From NCBI GenBank assembly GCA_017470325.1, contig JAFUES010000009.1:1-64000 (forward strand): 64,000 bases of DNA, in the 5' to 3' direction. Numbering within the stretch: the stretch's first letter is position 1; each line of letters starts with the position of its first letter. Positions 1-8,466 of this stretch are shown one piece after another. A program made the translations under genes and the position numbers. Source of the DNA: Oscillospiraceae bacterium. GTDB lineage: Bacteria > Bacillota_A > Clostridia > Oscillospirales > Oscillospiraceae. Under the pieces are notes generated by a model, which saw only the letters and a list, made by a program, of their open reading frames with translations, was not told the DNA's origin and searched no databases.

Positions 1-782
<782 letters not shown>

Positions 783-819
783 ATGGATCCTCCTGTATCG
801 ATAATTAATTTTAACATAG

Positions 820-851
820 TAAAACGCGCCCCGTCTCCGACAGGGCGCGTT
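820..851 (-). terminator. Intrinsic terminator of the SAM-I riboswitch
   Basis: A 13-bp stem (851-839 with 835-823, loop GGA) is followed by a short T run on the minus strand. It lies directly after the SAM-I aptamer and before metK, the normal expression platform. Confidence 0.88.
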
Positions 852-869
852 AAAGGTCTGCATCAAAGC

Positions 870-960
870 CTCATCTTTCGTCTCACCGCCGGATTTGGCA
901 CCTTGCAAACTGCAGGTTGCCGGGCTTCACAGGGCCGTTCCCTCCACCGCTCTTGATAAG
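870..960 (-). promoter_or_regulatory. SAM-I riboswitch (S-box) upstream of metK
   Basis: The minus strand carries the S-box core in order: CTTATCAAGAG, GGTGGAGGGA, GAAGCCCGGCAACC, AAGGTGCCAAATCC and terminal GATGAG, which pairs with the opening CTTATC to close P1. S-boxes bind SAM and favour the terminator. Location upstream of metK is classical. Confidence 0.96.
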
Positions 961-981
961 GTGTTCAATTGTTACGCTGTG

Positions 982-1009
982 ATTATAACAACATTTTTCC
1001 CTTTGTCAA
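982..1009 (-). promoter_or_regulatory. Sigma-A promoter for metK leader
   Basis: On the minus strand: TTGACA (1009-1004), 16-bp spacer, TATAAT (987-982). It is back to back with the gntR promoter, the two -35 boxes being 18 bp apart. Confidence 0.85.
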
Positions 1010-1027
1010 GAATTTTTATAAAAGGGC

Positions 1028-1072
1028 TTGACAAGGTCGTATATACTGTGTATATTGTTTATATACACAGTA
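1028..1072 (+). promoter_or_regulatory. gntR-ABC operon promoter with a perfect palindromic operator
   Basis: TTGACA at 1028-1033, 17 bp, TATATT at 1051-1056. A perfect inverted repeat with 12-bp arms, TACTGTGTATAT (1044-1055) and ATATACACAGTA (1061-1072), covers the spacer, the -10 box and the likely start site. Binding there would block RNA polymerase, so autorepression by the adjacent GntR protein is inferred. Confidence 0.85.
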
Positions 1073-1086
1073 CGCGGGGTGAATCC

Positions 1087-1467
1087 ATGACGATCCTGAT
1101 CAACAACAGAAGCGGCCAGCCGATCTATCAGCAGATCTACAGCCAGATCCGGCAGCAGATCCTTAACGGTGTGCTGGCGGAGGATGAGGCCCTGCCCTCC
1201 ATCCGGAGTCTGGCCAAGGACCTGCGCATCAGCGTCATCACCACCAAGCGGGCCTATGAGGACCTGGAAAAGGCCGGGCTCATCTACACTCTGCCCGGCA
1301 AGGGCAGCTTTGTAGCAGCCGGAGACCCGGCGCTGCTGCGGGAGGATGCCCTGCGGGAGATTGAGGAGCACATGCTTGCCATCCGGCGCCTGGCCGCGGG
1401 CTGCGGTCTGGGCCGGGAGGAGCTTCGGGAGATGTATGATCTGACAATGGAGGATGAGGAAATATGA
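1087..1467 (+). CDS. GntR-family (YtrA subfamily) transcriptional regulator
   Basis: A 126-aa DNA-binding repressor. Residues 10-75 form the GntR winged helix-turn-helix (PIYQQIYSQIRQQI, then PSIRSLAKDL and TKRAYEDLEKAGLI). The short helical C-terminus of about 45 residues, without a large effector domain, is typical of YtrA regulators, which control adjacent ABC transporters. The start ATG was chosen because it follows the promoter/operator and a GGGGTG site; an earlier in-frame start would lie upstream of the promoter. Its stop overlaps the ATPase start (ATGA), so the three genes form one operon. Confidence 0.92.
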   Translation: MTILINNRSGQPIYQQIYSQIRQQILNGVLAEDEALPSIRSLAKDLRISVITTKRAYEDLEKAGLIYTLPGKGSFVAAGDPALLREDALREIEEHMLAIRRLAAGCGLGREELREMYDLTMEDEEI

Positions 1468-2306
1468 ATGCGTTTGAGCTCAAAGAGGTCAAGAAAAGCT
1501 ATCCGGGCTTTGATCTGCAGCTGGATCTGAGCCTGCCCCAGGGCTGCATCCTGGGTCTGATCGGCGAGAACGGCGCCGGGAAAAGCACCACCATTAAGCT
1601 GCTGCTGGGCATGACCCACGCGGATTCGGGCAGCATCATTGTGCTGGACAGGGCCGTGGACGAAAGCTTCCCCCCGGTGCGGGAGGAGATCGGCGTGGTG
1701 CTGGACGAGCCCGCCTATCCCGAATGCCTGACGGCAAAGCAGGTGGGCGGCATCATGGCCGGGATCTTCCGAAACTGGGACGCGGTGGAATATGAGGCGC
1801 TGCTGCAGAAGCTGGACATCCCCACGGACAAGAAGTTCAAGGACTTCTCCCGGGGGATGAAGATGAAGCTGTCCATCGCGGTGGCCCTGGCCCACAAGGC
1901 GCGGCTGCTGGTCCTGGATGAGCCCACCTCCGGACTGGACCCGGTGGTCCGGGACGAGGTGGTGGAGCTGTTCAGTGAGTTCACCCGGGATGAGACCCAC
2001 TCGGTGCTGATCTCCTCCCACATCGTCAGTGACCTGGAAAAGCTCTGCGACTACGTGGCCTTCCTCCACAAGGGGCAGTTGCTGCTGTGCAAGGAGAAGG
2101 ATAAGCTGCTGGAGGAGTACGGGCTGGTCCTGTGCACCAAGGAGCAGCTGGAGAGCCTGCCGGTCACGGCCGTGGCCGGGACCCAGGAGAGTCTCTTCGG
2201 CGTGACGGCGCTGATCCGCCGGGAAGAGGCGCCGGAGGATCTGGCGGTGATCCCGGTGGGTCTGGAGGATCTGTTCGTGACCATGGTCAAGGGGGTGGAG
2301 AAATGA
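1464..2306 (+). CDS. ABC transporter ATP-binding protein
   Basis: A 280-aa ATPase of the exporter type that pairs with the next gene. Walker A GENGAGKS is at residues 34-41, the Walker B region reads LLVLDEPTSGLDP, and the signature segment is the divergent FSRGMKMKLS. The C-terminal ~70 residues after the switch histidine are variable, as in YtrB/EcsA-like and bacitracin-type exporters. It overlaps gntR by 4 nt upstream and the permease by 4 nt downstream. Substrate is unknown; YtrA-linked systems often respond to cell-wall antibiotics, but nothing here proves that. Confidence 0.93.
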   Translation: MNAFELKEVKKSYPGFDLQLDLSLPQGCILGLIGENGAGKSTTIKLLLGMTHADSGSIIVLDRAVDESFPPVREEIGVVLDEPAYPECLTAKQVGGIMAGIFRNWDAVEYEALLQKLDIPTDKKFKDFSRGMKMKLSIAVALAHKARLLVLDEPTSGLDPVVRDEVVELFSEFTRDETHSVLISSHIVSDLEKLCDYVAFLHKGQLLLCKEKDKLLEEYGLVLCTKEQLESLPVTAVAGTQESLFGVTALIRREEAPEDLAVIPVGLEDLFVTMVKGVEK

Positions 2307-2923
2307 AAGGACTTCTGAAAAAAGATCTATACATGGCCTGGGCCTATTCCAAGATCGTTCTCATCATGCTGGCGGTGTTCCTCGGGGTCTCCTTCTTCAG
2401 CGGCGACAGTCTGTTTTTGATGCTCTACCCCGTGGTCATCTGCGCCATGCTTCCGGTCACACTCCTGAGCTATGATGAGAGATTTCGCTGGAACATCTAT
2501 TGCGATACCCTGCCCATGCCCCGCAGCGTGCAGGTGACGGAGAAGTATCTGCTGACGCTGATCTTCGGCGCTGTCGTCTTTTTCCTGCTGGCCCTGGCCC
2601 ATGGGATCCGGCTCCTGCCCGCGGGACGGACCGACGACTTTCTGGTGCTGCTGTCCATGATGGTGCTCTTCGCCCTGGTCAGCCCCGGTCTGATTCTGCC
2701 CTTCATGTTCAAGATGGGACCGGAAAAGGGCCGCCTGGCTTATTTCCTCATGTTCGGCCTGCTGCTGGTGGTGGTGATCCTGCTCACCGGCAGGACGGTG
2801 GAGGATCTGCCGCAGGTCTCCGGCGGCGTGGGGATGCTGCTGGGGACGCTGGTCTTCGGCATTCTGGTCTTCGTCGGCTCCTGGCGGCTGGCCATCCGCT
2901 GGTACGATAAGCGGGAGTTCTGA
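2303..2923 (+). CDS. ABC-2 type membrane permease
   Basis: A 206-aa integral membrane protein with about six hydrophobic segments and the pattern of the ABC-2 membrane subfamily found next to YtrA regulators: a short cytosolic N-terminus (MKGLLKKDLYMAW) and a motif YDERFRWNIYCDTLPMPR between TM2 and TM3. It overlaps the ATPase by ATGA and is the last gene before a strong terminator. It probably forms the transmembrane half of the exporter. No substrate can be assigned from sequence. Confidence 0.88.
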   Translation: MKGLLKKDLYMAWAYSKIVLIMLAVFLGVSFFSGDSLFLMLYPVVICAMLPVTLLSYDERFRWNIYCDTLPMPRSVQVTEKYLLTLIFGAVVFFLLALAHGIRLLPAGRTDDFLVLLSMMVLFALVSPGLILPFMFKMGPEKGRLAYFLMFGLLLVVVILLTGRTVEDLPQVSGGVGMLLGTLVFGILVFVGSWRLAIRWYDKREF

Positions 2924-2935
2924 AATACAAAGTTC

Positions 2936-2978
2936 GCGGGAGCGGTGATTGTTCACCGCTCCCGCTTTCCATTTTTTG
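2936..2978 (+). terminator. Rho-independent terminator of the gntR-ABC operon
   Basis: A perfect 13-bp stem (GCGGGAGCGGTGA at 2936-2948, complement at 2953-2965), loop TTGT, followed by a T-rich tract. Confidence 0.92.
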
Positions 2979-3022
2979 ATTGATTTGGCAGATCGATTGC
3001 AACAGATCCCAAAAGAAACAGT

Positions 3023-3057
3023 CAAGCCGGGAATCGCGCCATGCGGTTCCCGGCTTG
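3023..3057. terminator. Inverted repeat, probable terminator for the converging minus-strand operon
   Basis: An 11-bp stem, CAAGCCGGGAA (3023-3033) with its complement at 3047-3057. It lies between two converging operons, just past the stop of the MFS gene. The T tract is weak on both strands. Confidence 0.6.
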
Positions 3058-3109
3058 CTTTCAGTTTTCCTTATTGGGTTCTGGTATCGTTCCGGAGAGT
3101 CCGTTTCCT

Positions 3110-4312
3110 TCAGGGTTTCTGTCCCCTGCGCACACGACTCAGCAGCAGGATCAGCAGGATCGACACAAGCTCCAGGACCGTAAAAGAAACGATCGCCTGA
3201 AAATAGCTGCCGGTGACCGTTTGTATCCGCCCCATGATGGTGGCTGCCGTGGAAGCGAGAATGATACTGAGATTGACAATGCTGAAGTTCCGGGCATAAT
3301 ACCGTTTCCCGAAGAACTCCCTTGTGACGGAGGATGAGATCGGCGGCGGCGCCCCGTAGCCAAAGCCGCAAAGGATCAGAGCCGCCACAACAGCCGGGCT
3401 TTTTGCCGCCAGGCAGAGGGCCACGGCGCTCCCCGCCGCGATCAACAGGACCGCATCGGTCAGCAGCGCGGTTCGGAAGCCCTTGCGATCATGGAGCGAA
3501 CCGAAAAAGATACGGCCGGCCCCATTCGCCACGGACACAAGACCGACAGTCGTTGTTGACAGGCTTTCGGAGACGCCTCCACCCACGGCGATGCCTCTGG
3601 CGTGTCCGATGATCCCCTGCCCAAAGAAGGAGAGCAGAGCGGCAATAAAGAAAAACAGCCAGAAACTGGGTGTGTGCAGCATCTCCTCTGTCCGGCAGCC
3701 GCCGGCATCTTCCGGCTCAGGGGTTTTCTTGTCCGCGGGCGCGATGCGGCTCACCATTGTACTCCCGCACAGCGCCGTCAGAAACAACAGCACGCCCGTG
3801 CCCGCGTAGATCCCACGCCATCCGCTCCCGGGAAGCTGCATCAGAGAGGCCGCCAAACTGCCCACCAGCAGCGTGCTGGCGCCAAAGCCCATCAGCATGA
3901 CCCCGGACGCGAAGCCCCGTTTGTCGTCATACAACGAGATCACGGAGGACAGCACCGTGTTGTAGACCACGCCGCAGCCCAGACCCGCCAGACCGAATGC
4001 CATGTAAAGGAGCCCCAGCCGCCGGCTGTTGAGCAGGCAGGCCAGCAAATATCCCGCAAGGCTCAGCAGGCCGCCCACAAGGAGGGTCCTGGCCGGCCCC
4101 GTCTTCCCTGCGATCCCGCTGCCCAGGATCCCACCCAGGCAGAAACAGGTCATGATCACGGTAAAGCATCTGCCCAGCTGCGCGCTCGTCCATTGAAAAT
4201 TGCCTGCCAGCGGCACCGAATAGATGCTCCACGCATAGATGACTCCGTAGCACAGCATGATGACCGTTCCGATCACCAGCGCCGTCCGCCGTGAAATGCT
4301 TTGCGCCGTCAT
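3110..4312 (-). CDS. MFS transporter, oxalate/formate antiporter (OFA)-like
   Basis: A 400-aa twelve-helix major-facilitator carrier in the inner membrane. The N-terminal segment MLCYGVIYAWSIYSVPL and the loop GFASGVMLMGFGAS are characteristic of the OFA family, which exchanges small carboxylates. The chosen ATG at 4312 has a GGAGGAAC ribosome site and overlaps the upstream gene's stop by ATGA; a longer reading into that gene was rejected. As the last gene of the 2-oxoacid oxidoreductase operon it probably moves a carboxylate substrate or product of that enzyme. The substrate is inferred from context only. Confidence 0.87.
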   Translation of the reverse strand: MTAQSISRRTALVIGTVIMLCYGVIYAWSIYSVPLAGNFQWTSAQLGRCFTVIMTCFCLGGILGSGIAGKTGPARTLLVGGLLSLAGYLLACLLNSRRLGLLYMAFGLAGLGCGVVYNTVLSSVISLYDDKRGFASGVMLMGFGASTLLVGSLAASLMQLPGSGWRGIYAGTGVLLFLTALCGSTMVSRIAPADKKTPEPEDAGGCRTEEMLHTPSFWLFFFIAALLSFFGQGIIGHARGIAVGGGVSESLSTTTVGLVSVANGAGRIFFGSLHDRKGFRTALLTDAVLLIAAGSAVALCLAAKSPAVVAALILCGFGYGAPPPISSSVTREFFGKRYYARNFSIVNLSIILASTAATIMGRIQTVTGSYFQAIVSFTVLELVSILLILLLSRVRRGQKP

Positions 4313-4563
4313 GAACGTTCCTCCGTCAGGCTCCTGCCGCATTTGGGGCATTCCTGCAGCTTGAAGAAGCCCCAGAACAGATGCTTCCCACAATGGGGGC
4401 AGCGCCCCCAGATGGCAATCACGGCAAGCATAAGCGCCAGGAGCCCGATCACCGCGTAACCGACGATCTCATTGACGCCGAAGATCAGCCGTCCGGCGAT
4501 GGCCACCACAAGCATAAGGACCAGCAGCGCGACTGCCACGATCCTGACTACTTCGAGCTTCAT
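4309..4563 (-). CDS. Small membrane protein with C-terminal zinc ribbon
   Basis: An 84-aa protein. Two hydrophobic helices (about residues 5-24 and 30-53) are followed by CPHCGKH and CPKCGRS, two CxxC knuckles that should hold one zinc ion on the cytosolic side. The ATG at 4563 is preceded by GGAGGGGAAAG, better than an ATG 18 nt upstream. It is coupled to the transporter by a 4-nt overlap and follows the gamma subunit by about 26 nt. Function is unknown; no named family was recognised beyond the double zinc knuckle. Confidence 0.82.
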   Translation of the reverse strand: MKLEVVRIVAVALLVLMLVVAIAGRLIFGVNEIVGYAVIGLLALMLAVIAIWGRCPHCGKHLFWGFFKLQECPKCGRSLTEERS

Positions 4564-4589
4564 CTTTCCCCTCCTGCGCAAAAGGCCCT

Positions 4590-5138
4590 TCAGGCCCTCT
4601 GCGCCCGTCCAATCTCCAGTCCCTTGTCAAAGGCAGCCTTGTTGATCGGAAGCAGCTTCGTCTTGTCGGCAAACTTATGCTCGACCGTCTCCCACACGAT
4701 CTGCGGATCGATCAGCTCCGTATAGCCCACATACACGCCCAACATGATGATATTCAGGATCTTGGCGTTGCCCATCTCCAGAGCCAGCTCCGTCACAGGG
4801 GCGCGGATGACCTTGATATCATCACGCGCCTTTGTCTCCTCGACGATGGAGCTGTTGACGAATAGATTGCCGCCCTTTTTCAGAATGGGCAGGAACTTGT
4901 TGTAGGACGCCGTGTTCATCACGATCAGGTCATCCATGGAATCCCCCAGGGGCGCCCCGATGAATTCATCCGAGATCACCACGTAGCAGTTGGCTGTACC
5001 GCCCCGCTGCTCCGCCCCGTAGGAGGGGAAAAAGGTGATGTTTTTATCGGTGGAGTTGCAGGTCGCATCCGCCAGGAATTTTCCCAGGGTCATGACGCCC
5101 TGACCGCCGAAGCCGGCAATACACAGATTGGTCTCCAC
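4590..5138 (-). CDS. 2-oxoacid:ferredoxin oxidoreductase, gamma subunit
   Basis: A 182-aa catalytic gamma subunit of the pyruvate/ketoisovalerate oxidoreductase family. The family signature AGFGGQGVMTLGK (from residue 8) is near the N-terminus, with PSYGAEQRGGTANC and SDEFIGAP further on. Together with the alpha, beta and ferredoxin subunits it converts a 2-oxoacid and CoA to acyl-CoA, CO2 and reduced ferredoxin. Translation starts at a GTG (5138) 7 nt after GGAGGTG. Which 2-oxoacid is used (2-oxoglutarate, branched-chain or other) cannot be decided by eye. Confidence 0.93.
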   Translation of the reverse strand: METNLCIAGFGGQGVMTLGKFLADATCNSTDKNITFFPSYGAEQRGGTANCYVVISDEFIGAPLGDSMDDLIVMNTASYNKFLPILKKGGNLFVNSSIVEETKARDDIKVIRAPVTELALEMGNAKILNIIMLGVYVGYTELIDPQIVWETVEHKFADKTKLLPINKAAFDKGLEIGRAQRA

Positions 5139-5150
5139 AAAAGCACCTCC

Positions 5151-5889
5151 TCAATTGTCCCGAACGGTCCCAAGCGGGAATTCTTTGAACATGTTTTCTT
5201 CCAGATAGTCCAGCGCCTTCAGGGGGGTCAAGCCCCCAGTTCGTCGGACAGCTGGTAACGACCTCCACCATAGAGAAGCCCTTCCCCTCCAGCTGATTGG
5301 TAAAGGCTTTCCTGATGGCTCTCTTGGTCGCCATCACATTCTGGGGGTTGTTGCAGCTGGTCCTGGCCAGGAAGGCGGGAGCCTGCAGCTGATTCATGAT
5401 CTCACACATGTGCATGGGGTAGCCGTGCACCTTGGGATCACGTCCCTGGGGCGCGGTGGTCGCCTTCATACCGATCAGCGTCGTGGGGGCCATCTGGCCG
5501 CCGGTCATGCCGTAAATGCCGTTATTGACAAAGATCACAGAGATATTCTCTCCGCGGTTGGCAGCCGAAATAGACTCCGCCAGGCCGATCGCCGCCAGAT
5601 CGCCGTCGCCCTGGATGGTGAAGACCAGGCTTTCCGGATTGCTGCGCTTGACGCCGGTAGCCACAGCACAGGCGCGGCCATGGGGCGAGGTGATGTTGTC
5701 ATAGGCTATATAATCCATGTCCAGGCCGCAGCAGCCCACGCCGAAGACGCAGACCGTTTTGTCGATGACGCCAAGCTCATCGATCACTTCACCGATCAGC
5801 TTGATGATGGTGCTGTGCATGCATCCGGGACAGAAGCCGGACACCTTATCCTCCTGGATGGTTTTTGTTCTGGAATAGATCCGTTCCAT
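5151..5889 (-). CDS. 2-oxoacid:ferredoxin oxidoreductase, beta subunit (frameshifted near its 3' end)
   Basis: The thiamine-pyrophosphate subunit. It contains the CPGCMHS iron-ligand region, the TPP motif beginning GDGDLAAIGLAE and NNGIYGMTGGQ. The normal frame runs to SCPTNWG, where a family end of the type TPLKALDYLEEN then F-PLG is expected. That ending is present one frame over and stops at 5151, just before the gamma gene. The shift lies at GGGGGCTTGACCCCCC (5237-5222); losing one C of the C6 run would restore the frame. As written, the original frame runs into the gamma gene and ends at 5044 with an unrelated tail. It may be a base-calling error, a recent mutation or a slippery site. 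Confidence 0.85.
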
Positions 5890-5893
5890 ATCC

Positions 5894-6973
5894 TTATTCC
5901 TCCATCATTTTCCTGGCCGCGTTCAGCACCCGTTCACGCGTCATGATCGTGCCGCCGGAGCAGAGACAGGTCTCGATCCTGCAGCGCTCCTTAACGGCGA
6001 CCTCCACATCTTTCACAAACAGGGCGGGAATGGACATCTCCACATCCAGGATCCCGCGTACCTTGCCATAGTCGATGTGCTCATAGGCCTCATAAGGGAA
6101 GGGATTGACCGTCATCGGGCGGATCAGCCCTGCCTTGATGCCATCCCGCCGCAGATGCTCCACCGCGGATTTTGCCACACGCGCGGAGATCCCATAGCCG
6201 GTCAGGATCAGCTCGGCATCTTCAACCAGATATTCCTCCGCCTGCGCTTCTTTTTTCCAGCTCTCATACAGTGCAGCCGCCTCGGTGTTGGTCTGCTGCA
6301 GGATCGCGGGGCTCCAGGTGCCCGGCTGGATCCAGGCGCGGTTCTTATAGTCCAGCTTGTGGCCGACGGCCGCCCAGGCCCGCTTGCTCTCCTTTATGGC
6401 AGCCACTTCCTCGTCGCTCTTCATCGGCGGCAGAATCACCGGCTCCATCATGGTGCCGATGACGCCGTCGCTCAGGATCAGCACGGGATTGCGGTCGCGA
6501 TCGGCGTAATCAAAGGCGGCATACACCATGTCCACCGCCTCCTGGACCGATGCCGGCGCGAAAACACGCATCTGAAATCCGCCGTTGCCGGAGGCCTTCG
6601 TCGCCTGCATGTAGTCCATCTGCGCGGGCTGGATGGAACCGATGCCGGGGCCGCCGCGGGCCACGTTGATGTATACCATGGGGATGCGGGCGGATGCGCA
6701 GAAGGAGATCCCCTCGCTCTTCAGGGAAATGCCCGTGCTCGAAGAGGAGGTCATAGCGCGGGTCCCCGCCGATGCGGCGCCGTATACCATGTTGACTGAG
6801 GCCACCTCAGACTCCCCCTGCACGAAATTGCCGCCCACTTCCGGCAGACGCCTGGCCATATACTCGGGGATCTCATTTTGCGGTGTGATCGGATATCCGG
6901 CAAAAAAACGACATCCGGCGCGGACGGCGGCCTCCGCCATCGCCTCAGTTCCTTTCAAAAACACTCTTGCCAT
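5894..6973 (-). CDS. 2-oxoacid:ferredoxin oxidoreductase, alpha subunit
   Basis: A 359-aa alpha subunit (KorA/VorB type). Key family segments are FFAGYPITPQNEIPEYMARR near the start, QGESEVASVNMVYGAASAG, and the later transketolase-C-like domain beginning LILTGYGISARVAKSAV. The start at 6973 follows GGAGGGCGAGAGA; an earlier in-frame start would run into the ferredoxin gene. It is 13 nt downstream of the ferredoxin stop and 4 nt upstream of the beta start, so all subunits should be made together. Confidence is high for the family, moderate for any specific substrate. Confidence 0.93.
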   Translation of the reverse strand: MARVFLKGTEAMAEAAVRAGCRFFAGYPITPQNEIPEYMARRLPEVGGNFVQGESEVASVNMVYGAASAGTRAMTSSSSTGISLKSEGISFCASARIPMVYINVARGGPGIGSIQPAQMDYMQATKASGNGGFQMRVFAPASVQEAVDMVYAAFDYADRDRNPVLILSDGVIGTMMEPVILPPMKSDEEVAAIKESKRAWAAVGHKLDYKNRAWIQPGTWSPAILQQTNTEAAALYESWKKEAQAEEYLVEDAELILTGYGISARVAKSAVEHLRRDGIKAGLIRPMTVNPFPYEAYEHIDYGKVRGILDVEMSIPALFVKDVEVAVKERCRIETCLCSGGTIMTRERVLNAARKMMEE

Positions 6974-6986
6974 TCTCTCGCCCTCC

Positions 6987-7190
6987 TCACTTGTAGACTT
7001 CGATCGCGCCGTCGGGACACATCTGCGCACAGATGCAACAGCTGATGCAGGCCTCCGGATTCACCGGCGCGGCGATCTCGTAGCCCTTGGCATTGACATG
7101 CGAGCTGATTGCGAGCACATTGCGTGGACAGAACTTGACACAATAGCCGCAGCTTTTGCATCGTTCCTCAACAATTACGATCTTTCCCAT
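6987..7190 (-). CDS. 2-oxoacid:ferredoxin oxidoreductase, delta subunit (2[4Fe-4S] ferredoxin)
   Basis: A 67-aa electron-transfer subunit with two cluster-binding motifs, CKSCGYCVKFCP and CISCCICAQMCP, each giving four cysteines (the second has an extra cysteine). It passes electrons from the catalytic subunits to free ferredoxin. The ATG at 7190 follows AAGGAGACAAG; a methionine eight codons upstream has no ribosome site. It is followed 13 nt later by the alpha subunit. Confidence 0.93.
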   Translation of the reverse strand: MGKIVIVEERCKSCGYCVKFCPRNVLAISSHVNAKGYEIAAPVNPEACISCCICAQMCPDGAIEVYK

Positions 7191-7217
7191 TGTCTTGTCT
7201 CCTTGTATATTCATTTC

Positions 7218-7895
7218 CTATTGCCATTCATAGCCCATCTGCAAATGCAGGGGCAGGAGCTTTCGTTCCGTTGTCAGTTTCGACATGAGCTTCTCTTCGA
7301 TACAATAAAACGCCACGCTTACATAGGCTCCCAGGACCTTATCCAATTCGTCGCAGCCGCGGAGGAATTCCTCTGCCGTGGTCTCGATCCCCAGGTTCGG
7401 ATTACCCAGGAAGACAAGCCGCTGCAGGTGGATATGGGAAACGCCCAGGATCTGAGACAGGACCTGATCGATATGCTCTATGTCCGCCGACCAGGGCCGA
7501 TAGCTGTTGACCACATAGAAAATGCAGGTGTTCTCCCGATTGAGGTACGGCGAATAACCGCCGATGGATCTGGCTCCGATGGCGTCTCCCCCCACATCCA
7601 AAACGGAAACGCTGCTTTCATCCTTCAAGAGACGCACTACGCCTCCTGTCAGCGTCGGCGCGTCCATATACTGCTCCTCAAAATGGACCTCGATCCCGGC
7701 TTCCGCCAGAGTCTGCGCCAGATCCCGGGAGCGAAATATCGGTTTTGTCATATCCAGGTCGAAGAAATGGACCGGCTTTTCCTGCCCGGCCGCCAGGAGT
7801 TGGGCGATGTTTACCGCGATCTCGCTCTTCCCGGATCCGGCTTCGCCGATGAACACGAAATTGGAGTACTGTCCATACTCCTGTATGAAATCCAT
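7218..7895 (-). CDS. P-loop ATPase, first gene of the 2-oxoacid oxidoreductase operon
   Basis: A 225-aa soluble P-loop NTPase. Walker A GEAGSGKS is at residues 17-24, followed by FFDLDMTKP, which resembles the second acidic strand of MinD/ParA-like enzymes, and VLDVGGDAIGARS as a likely Walker B/switch region. The start ATG at 7895 has GGGGGAGAGG just upstream. It heads the operon, 27 nt before the ferredoxin, and so might act in assembly or control of the iron-sulfur enzyme; that is inference. No named family beyond P-loop ATPase was recognised. Confidence 0.82.
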   Translation of the reverse strand: MDFIQEYGQYSNFVFIGEAGSGKSEIAVNIAQLLAAGQEKPVHFFDLDMTKPIFRSRDLAQTLAEAGIEVHFEEQYMDAPTLTGGVVRLLKDESSVSVLDVGGDAIGARSIGGYSPYLNRENTCIFYVVNSYRPWSADIEHIDQVLSQILGVSHIHLQRLVFLGNPNLGIETTAEEFLRGCDELDKVLGAYVSVAFYCIEEKLMSKLTTERKLLPLHLQMGYEWQ

Positions 7896-7986
7896 TTCCT
7901 CTCCCCCTCGCGGACTTTGCTGTGTTCGTCGTTTCAAAGCGACCGGGTCAGGCTCGCTCTTTTCTTGATCCGATCTCTCATTCCCG

Positions 7987-8175
7987 AAAAAAGAAGGCAC
8001 GCCAGTGTCGGCTGCCTTCTACCGGAAGAATATATGAATCGAGGTCTGCTCCATGGTTTTTTCCCAGACGCCGATTGTACTCTCTGCAAATCGTACGGAC
8101 TGGATCCATATTCTCTCAGCAGATAAGCGTTATACAATTCGATGATAGCAAAGTGTTAAAAGTCATACTTCCTTC
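7987..8175 (-). ncRNA. Structured leader RNA with internal terminator, unassigned riboswitch-like element
   Basis: Between the promoter and the first operon gene (about 280 nt) the minus strand folds extensively. AGAATATGGATC (about 8115-8104) can pair with GATTCATATATTCT (about 8041-8028, 2-nt bulge) to form a closing stem. It encloses hairpins such as GTCTG/CAGAC. Directly afterwards comes an intrinsic terminator: GAAGGCA GCC / GGC TGCCTTC (8019-7993) followed by six T (7992-7987). This is the architecture of an attenuating riboswitch. It lacks the T-box UGGNACC core and the conserved 3' half of a TPP element. No known class was recognised. Confidence 0.6.
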
Positions 8176-8181
8176 TTTTTT

Positions 8182-8211
8182 ATTGTATAACAACTTGTAT
8201 TAACAAGTCAA
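8182..8211 (-). promoter_or_regulatory. Promoter of the 2-oxoacid oxidoreductase operon with overlapping palindrome
   Basis: Minus strand TTGACT (8211-8206), 18 bp, TACAAT (8187-8182). The palindrome ACTTGT-ATTA-ACAAGT (8193-8208) overlaps the -35 box and spacer and is a candidate operator for an unknown regulator. Confidence 0.65.
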
Positions 8212-8327
8212 TATGGGATAACGTGTGAAAAATCAGTGCGTTTTTGTCTGCTTCTCACGATTGCTTTCTGCGGCATGTCCTGTTGAAAGGCTTGTATAAA
8301 GCAGCGCACGACAGAATCAAAAAAGTG

Positions 8328-8356
8328 TGGAAAAACGTCGGGGAATTCTGTATACT
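8328..8356 (+). promoter_or_regulatory. Promoter of the CoA-transferase pair
   Basis: TGGAAA (8328-8333), 17 bp, TATACT (8351-8356) with an upstream TG giving an extended -10. It leaves a leader of about 155 nt before the first CoA-transferase. Confidence 0.55.
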
Positions 8357-8466
8357 GGAAAAAGAATGTGAAAGCAGCAATCGGATACAGTCGGGACGCC
8401 GCGTCCATTGCCGCATCGATGGCCGTGTCTTGTAAGACGCAACCCGCAACAAGAACGCTAAATTAT

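Noticed and set aside
5044..5150. Beta subunit continuing to 5044 as a longer natural protein
   Set aside because: The extra ~45 residues are an out-of-frame reading of the gamma gene; the conserved ending exists in the other frame.
8020..8130. TPP riboswitch before the oxidoreductase operon, suggested by GCTGAGAG and the TPP-using enzyme downstream
   Set aside because: The conserved second half (CTGATCTGG...TACCAGCG) is missing, so the element was left unassigned.
7934..8137. Leader peptide gene starting at a TTG within the oxidoreductase leader (67 codons)
   Set aside because: No ribosome site, weak TTG start, no run of regulatory codons, and it crosses the terminator hairpin.
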